This document shows, in pieces, positions 1 to 4,747 of a stretch of DNA of 5,485 bases. Location: NCBI GenBank assembly GCA_016840025.1, contig JAEOTF010000443.1:1-5485 (forward strand), given 5' to 3'. Under the pieces are notes generated by a model. The model saw nothing but the letters and a program-made list of their open reading frames with translations, did not search any database and was not told where the DNA came from. This DNA comes from Candidatus Hodarchaeota archaeon (GTDB lineage: Archaea; Asgardarchaeota; Heimdallarchaeia; Hodarchaeales; YT1-039). Each line of letters starts with the position of its first letter. Position 1 is the first letter of the stretch. A program made the translations under genes and the position numbers.

Positions 1-340
1 CAATATATATGAGAAATGGAGTGCCTGACGATCCACTAGTTCTCAAGATTTTTAACTCTTCAATGTTTTTTTCTGAAGAAATTAGATATGAAGCCTCTTG
101 ATGTCTAATCTCGTCTTTACTCACCACAGGAAGTTTCTTCAAATCTTCCAAGGTTTTAATATCTCCAGGGTTAATACCGTGTTCTTTAAATTTATCATGA
201 TAAAAAGGAACAAAATTGTATGCATAGTTCACGATAGATCTGAGTTTTTTTTCCTGATATCTTCTCAGTGTATTTATGGGCCAGTAGGCTCTTTTTTTTG
301 ATTCATTGAGATAGTAAAGAATTCTAAGTAGATTCGCCAA
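1..340 (-). CDS. PaaK/CapK-like adenylate-forming protein, N-terminal part (runs off window)
   Basis: Partial gene of 113 visible residues; the 3' part lies beyond position 1. The reading frame is open throughout and contains TSGSSGTP at residues 101-108, the phosphate-binding loop of the adenylate-forming superfamily. It is preceded by a PaaK/CapK-style N-terminus (LRSIVNYAYNFVPFYHDKF at about 33-51, then LEDLKKLPVVSKDEI). Such proteins resemble phenylacetate-CoA ligase and coenzyme F390 synthetase and activate a carboxylate with ATP; members in capsule loci are called CapK, with mostly unproven substrates. The start is TTG at 340, chosen because a strong Shine-Dalgarno (GGGGGTGAT) ends 5 bases before it and an in-frame TGA lies three codons upstream. 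It begins 15 bases after the glycosyltransferase stop, so the two are probably co-transcribed and translationally coupled. The superfamily is clear; the substrate is not. Confidence 0.85.
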   Translation of the reverse strand, partial: MANLLRILYYLNESKKRAYWPINTLRRYQEKKLRSIVNYAYNFVPFYHDKFKEHGINPGDIKTLEDLKKLPVVSKDEIRHQEASYLISSEKNIEELKILRTSGSSGTPFLIYI

Positions 341-345
341 TAATG

Positions 346-354
346 ATCACCCCC
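346..354 (-). promoter_or_regulatory. Shine-Dalgarno of the CapK-like gene
   Basis: The minus strand reads GGGGGTGAT, close to the archaeal consensus GGTGATC, ending 5 bases before the TTG at 340. It begins just after the TAG stop of the upstream glycosyltransferase (stop at 358-356). This site decides the TTG start, which would otherwise be easy to miss. Confidence 0.8.
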
Positions 355-355
355 T

Positions 356-1555
356 CTATTTTCTGTCAATGGTTTTCCAAGTTATACTCTGCCTAGACAA
401 AGAAAATAAACCTAACAATAAATATATCTGATGAAAAAGAAAACTTGAAAAAAAGTTTCTAATTTTACGGGAAACAGCTAAAACGCCCAAAGCAATAACT
501 ATGAGAAATGCGAACAGTGACTGTAGAAAGTAGCCTGCATAAAAAGTTATGAACGGTATGAATGTTATTAAACCAATCAACATTAGTATTGGGCAAAGCA
601 CATGTATAAGAAACTTTAAGGGAAAGATTAAATTTCCAAAACTGCCATACTTACCATTCATAAAAACATCTGTATTATGGATGAAAGCTTGAATTAACCT
701 CGTTGCTCTTCTAACTTTCTGCAGTTTTTGCTGACCTACAGTTTCTGGAACAGGTTCATAGATTATGGCGTTTGGGATATAGAGAAGTCTTTTCCCATGT
801 TTTATAACGTTCATCGCTATGTTTGCATCACTACTTCCATACTTAGCTGGAATAGAATAGTTTGGAAAAGATCTAAAAATAATAAGCGGTCCATTACCTG
901 GAAAAGCAGAATGAAATGAACTTTCAGTTAACATGGATCTATCGTAATATAGACGATAATCACTCTCAAATTTGGTAGCTAAACCATCCGTACCGTGTAC
1001 AGGCACAATACGCCCAGTGACACCTCCTGTATTTTCGAAATGTTCCAGTACAATCAAAGAGTTTTTTAAAGAATCCTTTTCCAACGTAACATCAGAATCT
1101 GTCACACAGATTAGAGGGTAACTTGCCAGTTGAAAGGCGTGATTTAATGATTTATTCAAACCTATTCTTTCCGGATTTCTAATAATTCGTCCGTTAAGTT
1201 GGCAATCCTTCAACACATTTTCCGCGATTTTATGAGTTTCATCCTGCGAACAATCATCGATCACTATTAACTCTATTTTTTCCCGGGAATAATTTAACTT
1301 GGAAATATTTTGAATCTTTCGTCGAATTACCTTCGATTCGTTATACGCCGATACAATAATAGATACATTAGGTAGATTACCATCTGATTTCTGTATTTCT
1401 CCAAGTTTCTTCAAATAAGTTCTAACATTGTCTTTATTGCGATAAATGACTGTGTAATATAACAAATATGTGAATAACACAATGAGAAATGAAAGGATCG
1501 AGATGGAAATGAGTAACAAACCAGTACTACTGAATCCACCTATTTTTAACGTCAA
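356..1555 (-). CDS. Membrane-anchored family-2 glycosyltransferase (processive-type layout)
   Basis: A 399-residue inner-membrane glycosyltransferase. There is one N-terminal membrane helix (about 11-37), a cytosolic GT-A domain (about 62-270), and three or so hydrophobic segments at the C-terminus (about 306-330, 331-361, 371-388). GT2 motifs in order: VSIIVSAYNES (64-74), VIDDCSQDET (98-107), the metal-binding DSD (153-155), GSSDAN (240-245) where the catalytic acidic motif sits, and QQKLQKVRRATR (275-286), a degenerate Q-x-x-R-W type motif. The layout is that of hyaluronan/cellulose-synthase-like or N-acetylglucosaminyltransferase-like enzymes, but the terminal Trp of the last motif is absent, so a processive polymerase is not proven. 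The start is TTG at 1555; an in-frame TAA lies one codon further upstream (with TTA between), and AGGGG about 15 bases upstream is a weak binding site. It follows the sugar dehydrogenase by 15 bases. Donor and acceptor are unknown. Confidence 0.88.
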   Translation of the reverse strand: MTLKIGGFSSTGLLLISISILSFLIVLFTYLLYYTVIYRNKDNVRTYLKKLGEIQKSDGNLPNVSIIVSAYNESKVIRRKIQNISKLNYSREKIELIVIDDCSQDETHKIAENVLKDCQLNGRIIRNPERIGLNKSLNHAFQLASYPLICVTDSDVTLEKDSLKNSLIVLEHFENTGGVTGRIVPVHGTDGLATKFESDYRLYYDRSMLTESSFHSAFPGNGPLIIFRSFPNYSIPAKYGSSDANIAMNVIKHGKRLLYIPNAIIYEPVPETVGQQKLQKVRRATRLIQAFIHNTDVFMNGKYGSFGNLIFPLKFLIHVLCPILMLIGLITFIPFITFYAGYFLQSLFAFLIVIALGVLAVSRKIRNFFSSFLFHQIYLLLGLFSLSRQSITWKTIDRK

Positions 1556-1570
1556 TAATTAGTGAAGCCC

Positions 1571-2452
1571 CTAATAGCTAGCTATGGTTTTTAGCACGCG
1601 GTTTCCATTGCATTGTAGAGCTATCTCCTCATTGACATGTGAAACGGCTTCTAAAAGTTTAGGATTTAAATCATGCGTTTTTATAAAACTTATAAATGCC
1701 ACCAAATCTTTAGGCAAACATGATCCTGCGAAAGGTTTTCCTCCATGAATACCATATTTACCAATTCGAGGATCTAAAGCTACGGCTTCACTTACAATTT
1801 TTGCGTTTAAACCTAACCTTTGACATATCAGATAAAATTCGTTAAAGAACGATATCTTAGTAGCTAAGAAAAGATTTGAAGCATATTTAATTGCCTCCGC
1901 ATTATCTAGGCTTGTTCTAATAATTTTTGTATTAAAATTTTCATATAATTTCTGTAATATATCACCTGATTTTTCGTCTAGTTCACCTATAACTACACGG
2001 TTTGGATTCAAAAAATCGTTTAAAGCATTTTTTGCAGTTAGGAATTCAGGGTTGAAACAAACCCCGAAATCTTTACTAAATTGTAATTTTGAATATTTTT
2101 CCAAAATAGGTAGAAGTCTACAACGAGTTGTTGAAGGCACAACTGTGCTTCTTAATGTTACGAGTTTGTATTCACTGCTTTCAGCTAATGCTTTTCCAAT
2201 ATTTTTGGTTGCCGTTAATACGTATTTCAGATTCATTTGACCATTAATAGTTGGTGTGGGTACACTAATCATAATTATCTTTGAAATTTTGACAGCTTCA
2301 CTTAAAGTTTCGCTAGTCCTATAGCCTTGTTCTCTGAGATTTTCTAATTTTCCATCATCGACATCGTAGAATGTAACCTCATTACCTTTCTTGAAAAGCC
2401 CAATACCTGTTGCTTGACCTACAACTCCTGAACCAACTAAAGAAATTTTCAA
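1571..2452 (-). CDS. Short UDP-glucose/GDP-mannose dehydrogenase family protein lacking the C-terminal domain
   Basis: A 293-residue nucleotide-sugar dehydrogenase. Family members oxidise UDP-glucose, or another NDP-hexose, to the uronic acid with two NAD+. Visible are the Rossmann motif GSGVVGQATG (7-16), LRSTVVPSTT (100-109), NPEFL (134-138), the catalytic Lys/Asn pair in EAIKYASN (K189, N193), and GGKPFAGSCLPKD (237-249) with nucleophile C245 and D249. The usual family length is about 400-450; this protein stops just after the central domain (LLEAVSHVNEE, 266-276) and lacks the whole C-terminal UDP-binding domain. The second acidic residue often found after NPEFL is alanine here (A140). 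There is no room for a frameshifted remnant, because the next gene begins 15 bases later. The start is TTG at 2452, which places the Rossmann fold at the N-terminus as in the family; GTGATT just upstream is a weak binding site. The last codons, ATA GCT AGC TAT, are a GCTA-repeat palindrome beside the TAG stop. The family is certain; activity is uncertain. Confidence 0.88.
   Translation of the reverse strand: MKISLVGSGVVGQATGIGLFKKGNEVTFYDVDDGKLENLREQGYRTSETLSEAVKISKIIMISVPTPTINGQMNLKYVLTATKNIGKALAESSEYKLVTLRSTVVPSTTRCRLLPILEKYSKLQFSKDFGVCFNPEFLTAKNALNDFLNPNRVVIGELDEKSGDILQKLYENFNTKIIRTSLDNAEAIKYASNLFLATKISFFNEFYLICQRLGLNAKIVSEAVALDPRIGKYGIHGGKPFAGSCLPKDLVAFISFIKTHDLNPKLLEAVSHVNEEIALQCNGNRVLKTIASY
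1574..1585. repeat. GCTA palindrome, copy 1 (inside the 3' end of the dehydrogenase gene)
   Basis: ATAGCTAGCTAT is a perfect 12-base palindrome made of tandem GCTA units. It encodes the final I-A-S-Y residues of the short dehydrogenase and directly abuts its TAG stop. It shares its TAGCTAGCTA core with the copy at 4687-4696. Confidence 0.75.
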
Positions 2453-2470
2453 TTTGAATCACATTTTGAA

Positions 2471-2500
2471 GTTTATACTTTCCCATATTTTTCTTTTCAG
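2471..2500 (-). promoter_or_regulatory. Probable archaeal promoter of the dehydrogenase-glycosyltransferase-CapK set
   Basis: On the minus strand two overlapping BRE/TATA-like blocks lie just ahead of the TTG at 2452: GAAAAGAAAAATATGG, then GGGAAAGTATAAACTTC. With initiation about 25 bases downstream of a TATA box, the first would give a leader of about 10 bases and the second an almost leaderless transcript. No U-tract follows the upstream DUF1616-like gene, so read-through is also possible. Confidence 0.45.
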
Positions 2501-2559
2501 TAGTGTGAATACATATTTTATTTACAGTTTAAAGCTATCGCATATCTATCTATATTTTT

Positions 2560-3168
2560 TTAGTATTTTTCGTTACAAGTAATGTTTAGCCAGATTCCAA
2601 GCCAATGGTTTTGAAAAGAGAGGGTTTTGGTGTTAGTATCAAAAATCCATAATTCAAAGAGGAGTTCAACAAAGTAACCAGCATTCTCTTGATCCCAAGC
2701 GATCATATTCTCAATATCATGGGCTAAACCGTCTATGGATAAGGTTTTAACTAAACAATAGTCTCCTTGGAGTGATACGTTCTGTATTGAGAAGTTGAGT
2801 GTTTTCTCCCAGATCTCACCATCACCTAGAAAGACTCTATAATCAGCGATAGCTGAAAGTGAGCTAGGCATATTCAAGGTAGAGTCGTGAAGAGACTCAT
2901 TTCGGTTTCTCATCTTTACATTAAGCAGATAGTATGAAGAGGTTCCCATGTGATTTGCTATACCAGGATATATTGTGTAGGTTATCCCAGCTTCAATATT
3001 GAAAGGATAATCTTCAGCCATGTGGTTGGAACCTAAGATATAGAGTTCTGAGAACTGTTCTGAGGTTTGGCTGGGAATTAGAAGAGGTAACATTGGTGAA
3101 GAGATTATAAGTATACCACCTAGGCTTACTAACAAGAATATTATCTTATAGTCTTCAAGGCTCCACAA
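2560..3168 (-). CDS. DUF1616-like membrane-anchored surface protein
   Basis: A 202-residue protein with one N-terminal hydrophobic segment (about 8-31), then a domain expected to lie outside the cell. Residues 34-196 match my memory of the archaeal DUF1616 family: SEQFSELYILG (36-46), AEDYPFNIEAG (51-61), a YPGIANHMG segment (67-75), FVELLFELWIF (166-176) and GIWLNIT (191-197). Function is unknown. DUF1616 proteins often have several N-terminal helices; only one is present here. Four N-x-S/T sequons (N90, N125, N129, N195) suggest an N-glycosylated ectodomain, which fits the glycosyltransferases on both sides. The start is TTG at 3168: GAGGT lies 8 bases upstream inside the end of the preceding gene, and this start includes the membrane anchor, whereas later Met codons would remove it. 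One base separates it from the preceding stop, implying translational coupling. Confidence 0.75.
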   Translation of the reverse strand: MWSLEDYKIIFLLVSLGGILIISSPMLPLLIPSQTSEQFSELYILGSNHMAEDYPFNIEAGITYTIYPGIANHMGTSSYYLLNVKMRNRNESLHDSTLNMPSSLSAIADYRVFLGDGEIWEKTLNFSIQNVSLQGDYCLVKTLSIDGLAHDIENMIAWDQENAGYFVELLFELWIFDTNTKTLSFQNHWLGIWLNITCNEKY

Positions 3169-3169
3169 C

Positions 3170-3682
3170 TTAAGAAACCTCTGGTTTTGAATTTAAAACT
3201 TTATGTAGATAATAACCTTTGAACCAACGCCACAATAATAACATGAAGAATATGAAACTTGAAATCCCGACTATGATAAGTATTAAATTGAACCTGAACT
3301 CGGATTCTCTCTGCGTCAATTTTGCTAGTCGAAGTCTTACTGCTTCCTTGTTAACTTCCTCCATTAATCCAATTGAATGGCTAGTGAGATTCAATACGTC
3401 GTTGAGAATGCCTTTTGCTAGGGAGACTTCAGCTCTCTCTAGAAGATCAGTGGCTTCATTGAGTTTTAGAATCAAGTTTGAAACGTTTACACCAAGGTTA
3501 TCTGCTCTTAGAACGTTCTCAAAAGTTGAGATGAGAGCATTTTCACCCGTTCGAATCAGGGTACTGGCTTCTTCAGAATCAAGTGCATATGCAAAATTAC
3601 TTGGGCTCAGGAGACTGGTGAGAAGGAGGAATGATAACAGTATAATATTATGCTTAGTTTCAGAGTTGCGAAAGAAAACCAA
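3170..3682 (-). CDS. Small helical surface protein with signal peptide and C-terminal membrane anchor
   Basis: A 170-residue protein I do not recognise as a named family. It has a charged N-terminus, a hydrophobic signal segment (about 13-33, ending in a Sec-type A-Y-A region), a helical ectodomain rich in Glu, Leu and Ala (about 35-130, possibly coiled), a membrane helix (about 132-150) and a basic cytosolic tail (WRWFKGYYLHK). Two sequons (N66-V-S, N98-L-T) lie in the ectodomain. The topology is type I: outside helical stalk, single anchor. The start is TTG at 3682, supported by GGGGGAT 4 bases upstream; a nearby ATG at 3695 is out of frame. It is one base from the DUF1616-like gene, so the two products are likely made together and may form a surface complex (inference). 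The plus-strand reading frame over the same bases is a shadow. Confidence 0.75.
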   Translation of the reverse strand: MVFFRNSETKHNIILLSFLLLTSLLSPSNFAYALDSEEASTLIRTGENALISTFENVLRADNLGVNVSNLILKLNEATDLLERAEVSLAKGILNDVLNLTSHSIGLMEEVNKEAVRLRLAKLTQRESEFRFNLILIIVGISSFIFFMLLLWRWFKGYYLHKVLNSKPEVS

Positions 3683-3686
3683 CTCA

Positions 3687-3693
3687 ATCCCCC
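3687..3693 (-). promoter_or_regulatory. Shine-Dalgarno of the small surface-protein gene
   Basis: The minus strand reads GGGGGAT ending 4 bases before the TTG at 3682. It supports initiation at TTG rather than at the out-of-frame ATG at 3695 or the out-of-frame TTG at 3687. Confidence 0.6.
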
Positions 3694-3715
3694 ATATATT
3701 GTTTAGAATAAGTTA

Positions 3716-3724
3716 GCGCGCGCG
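3716..3724. repeat. Alternating GCGCGCGCG run in A+T-rich spacer
   Basis: Nine bases of strict G/C alternation sit in an otherwise A+T-rich spacer, about 34 bases upstream of the small surface-protein start. Alternating purine-pyrimidine tracts can adopt Z-DNA. A related G/C-alternating tract (GCGCACGCAC, 4725-4734) sits beside a GCTA repeat, so the two motif types may belong to one element. Confidence 0.55.
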
Positions 3725-3783
3725 ACTTTTGTATCTTGTGGAATCTATTGCCGCACTCAAAACATCTATGAAAGATCCAGTTT

Positions 3784-3793
3784 GCTAGCTAGC
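3784..3793. repeat. GCTA palindrome, copy 2 (spacer)
   Basis: GCTAGCTAGC is a perfect palindrome, extended to 12 bases by flanking T and A (3783-3794). It lies mid-spacer between the DPM1-like gene and the small surface-protein gene. Immediately after it comes GCATATCTATGC (3792-3803), itself an inverted repeat of 5 bp around two bases. Confidence 0.75.
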
Positions 3794-3821
3794 ATATCTA
3801 TGCAGGGAGTGTTCTCAGAAA

Positions 3822-3835
3822 CTAATATATTTACA
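3822..3835 (-). promoter_or_regulatory. Possible TATA box for the surface-protein pair
   Basis: The minus strand reads TGTAAATATATTAG, a good TATA-like core without a clear purine-rich BRE. It would place transcription start near 3797-3803, giving a leader of about 115-120 bases that includes the GCTA palindrome and the GC run. No better-spaced box is closer to the start at 3682. Weak call. Confidence 0.3.
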
Positions 3836-3845
3836 GGGTATAAAT

Positions 3846-3859
3846 GACTAAAAATTCTG
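3846..3859 (-). terminator. Possible U-tract terminator after the DPM1-like gene
   Basis: The minus strand reads CAGAATTTTTAGTC, a T5 run starting about 19 bases past the TGA stop at 3873. Archaeal termination often uses U-rich tracts without a hairpin, and none is seen here. The run is short, so the call is tentative. Confidence 0.3.
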
Positions 3860-3872
3860 TTTAAACCCACCG

Positions 3873-4559
3873 TCAGATTTTTTTTAGATAACACTTCATG
3901 ATAATCATTAAGCTTCTTGAGCCCGCTCTAAGAGCAGATAGCTTGGATGGTGTTCCTCTCCTCTTCCTATAAGTTATCGGAACTTCTTTTATCTTTAATC
4001 CTCGTTTCAATGTCTTAGCAGTTAACTCTGTCTCGATTTCGAAGCCCTGAGACGATAAGGTGAAACTCTCAATGACATTTCTCTTGAATGCCCTGAAACC
4101 GGACTGGGAGTCGGTAATCTTCCCACTAAAAAAGAAATTTATGAGAAAGGTGAGGAGATTATTCCCAATTTTGTTAATAGTTGATATCGATCCTCGTTCC
4201 ATCTCACCTCTAAACCTTGAACCAATCAGCATATCTGCTTCACCTTCTAAGACGGGTTTAATGATTTTTCCCATTTCCTGTGCATCGTAAGTTGCGTCTC
4301 CATCGATGACAACGTAGATGTCTGAATAGAACCTGTCTAGAACTGTTCGTAAGGCCATCCCTTTTCCTTTTCCATCCTGGTAAATTACGTCTACACCTTC
4401 CTTCAAAGCAGTTCCAAAAGTATTATCCTGGGAGTGGCCATCGACTACCACTACGCGATGAACGAAGGGCTTTGCTTTCCTAATGACCTCTGATACGGTG
4501 ATGGCTTCGTTTAAAGTTGGGATAATACATAGAATCTTACAGGATTTTAGGTTCATCAT
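3873..4559 (-). CDS. Soluble family-2 glycosyltransferase, dolichyl-phosphate sugar synthase type (DPM1-like)
   Basis: A 228-residue GT-A enzyme. Relatives transfer a hexose from GDP- or UDP-sugar to dolichyl (polyprenyl) phosphate at the cytosolic membrane face, making the donor used in archaeal N-glycosylation and surface glycans. Motifs: IIPTLNEA (12-19), VVDGHSQDNT (38-47), the metal-binding DGD (86-88) followed by ATYDAQEM, GSRFRGEMERG (113-123), DSQSGFRAFKR (150-160) and GFEIETELTAK (172-182) with EVPITYRKRRGTPSKL near the C-terminus. No membrane helix is evident, as in the single-domain DPM1 class. The start is ATG at 4559 (a second ATG follows at 4556); GGTGGAT ends 10 bases upstream. 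It has its own promoter-like box and spacers on both sides, so it is probably transcribed alone. The sugar (mannose, glucose or another) cannot be read from sequence. Confidence 0.88.
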   Translation of the reverse strand: MMNLKSCKILCIIPTLNEAITVSEVIRKAKPFVHRVVVVDGHSQDNTFGTALKEGVDVIYQDGKGKGMALRTVLDRFYSDIYVVIDGDATYDAQEMGKIIKPVLEGEADMLIGSRFRGEMERGSISTINKIGNNLLTFLINFFFSGKITDSQSGFRAFKRNVIESFTLSSQGFEIETELTAKTLKRGLKIKEVPITYRKRRGTPSKLSALRAGSRSLMIIMKCYLKKI

Positions 4560-4569
4560 TTTTCAGGTT

Positions 4570-4576
4570 ATCCACC
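4570..4576 (-). promoter_or_regulatory. Shine-Dalgarno of the DPM1-like gene
   Basis: The minus strand reads GGTGGAT, a near match to GGTGATC, ending 10 bases before the ATG at 4559 and 13 before the ATG at 4556. It is compatible with either start and favours the first. Confidence 0.5.
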
Positions 4577-4633
4577 TAATATTTAATAGAACCATGAAGA
4601 ATTGGAGAGGCAGCATATCACTTCTTCAATGAA

Positions 4634-4649
4634 GATTTAAGTTTTTTGT
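4634..4649 (-). promoter_or_regulatory. BRE/TATA promoter of the DPM1-like gene
   Basis: The minus strand reads ACAAAAAACTTAAATC: an A-rich BRE-like element followed by the TATA-like core CTTAAAT. Initiation about 25 bases downstream would fall near 4611, giving a leader of about 50 bases that includes the GGTGGAT site. This is the best promoter-like match in the window. Confidence 0.5.
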
Positions 4650-4650
4650 C

Positions 4651-4657
4651 TAAAAAA
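4651..4657 (-). terminator. Possible U-tract terminator after lplA
   Basis: The minus strand has a T6 run (ATTTTTTAG) about 85 bases past the lplA stop, downstream of the GCTA hairpin and the third GCTA palindrome, and just before the promoter-like box of the next gene. It could end the lplA transcript. Confidence 0.35.
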
Positions 4658-4686
4658 TGATTTGAGGTACTTTTCAATCAAACCGT

Positions 4687-4696
4687 TAGCTAGCTA
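4687..4696. repeat. GCTA palindrome, copy 3 (spacer)
   Basis: TAGCTAGCTA, a perfect 10-base palindrome, lies in the spacer downstream of lplA. Its right flank TGCC resembles the TGG flank of copy 1, so those two copies share AGCTAGCTATG. Confidence 0.75.
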
Positions 4697-4717
4697 TGCC
4701 AAAATTGAGCTTTAATA

Positions 4718-4747
4718 CTAGCTAGCGCACGCACAACAGCTAGCTAG
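4718..4747 (-). repeat. Inverted GCTA repeats forming a hairpin at the lplA stop codon (copies 4 and 5)
   Basis: On the minus strand CTAGCTAGC (4747-4739) is followed by a 12-base loop (4738-4727) and GCTAGCTAG (4726-4718). This is a perfect 9-bp stem. Its first arm contains the last Ser codon and the TAG stop of lplA. The loop is rich in G/T alternation (TGTGCGTGC). Each arm is also self-complementary, so alternative foldings exist. It may mark or protect the 3' end of the lplA transcript, or it may be two independent copies of the dispersed repeat. Confidence 0.65.

Noticed and set aside
98..301. 67-codon open frame on the plus strand
   Set aside because: The opposite strand encodes the PaaK/CapK-like N-terminus with a recognisable TSGSSGTP motif, so this is a shadow.
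728..919. 63-codon open frame on the plus strand
   Set aside because: It is antisense to the catalytic domain of the membrane glycosyltransferase; no binding site or domain.
2540..2563. T-rich run (TATATTTTTTTAG) as a terminator
   Set aside because: It is a U-tract only for plus-strand transcription, and no supported gene lies on the plus strand; on the minus strand it is an A-run.
3219..3716. 165-codon open frame on the plus strand
   Set aside because: It lies antisense to the small surface-protein gene, which has a signal peptide, membrane anchor, binding site and a coupled neighbour. The plus-strand product is Ser/Arg-rich with no domain or transmembrane logic.
3683..3872. tRNA or other structured RNA gene in the 190-base spacer
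   Set aside because: No acceptor or T-arm motif (GGTTCRA type) is present on either strand; only short palindromes, a TATA-like box and the GC run.
4687..4747. Short CRISPR-like array made of the three GCTA blocks
   Set aside because: Units are only 9-10 bases, spacers are about 11-22 bases and unequal, and no cas gene is nearby.
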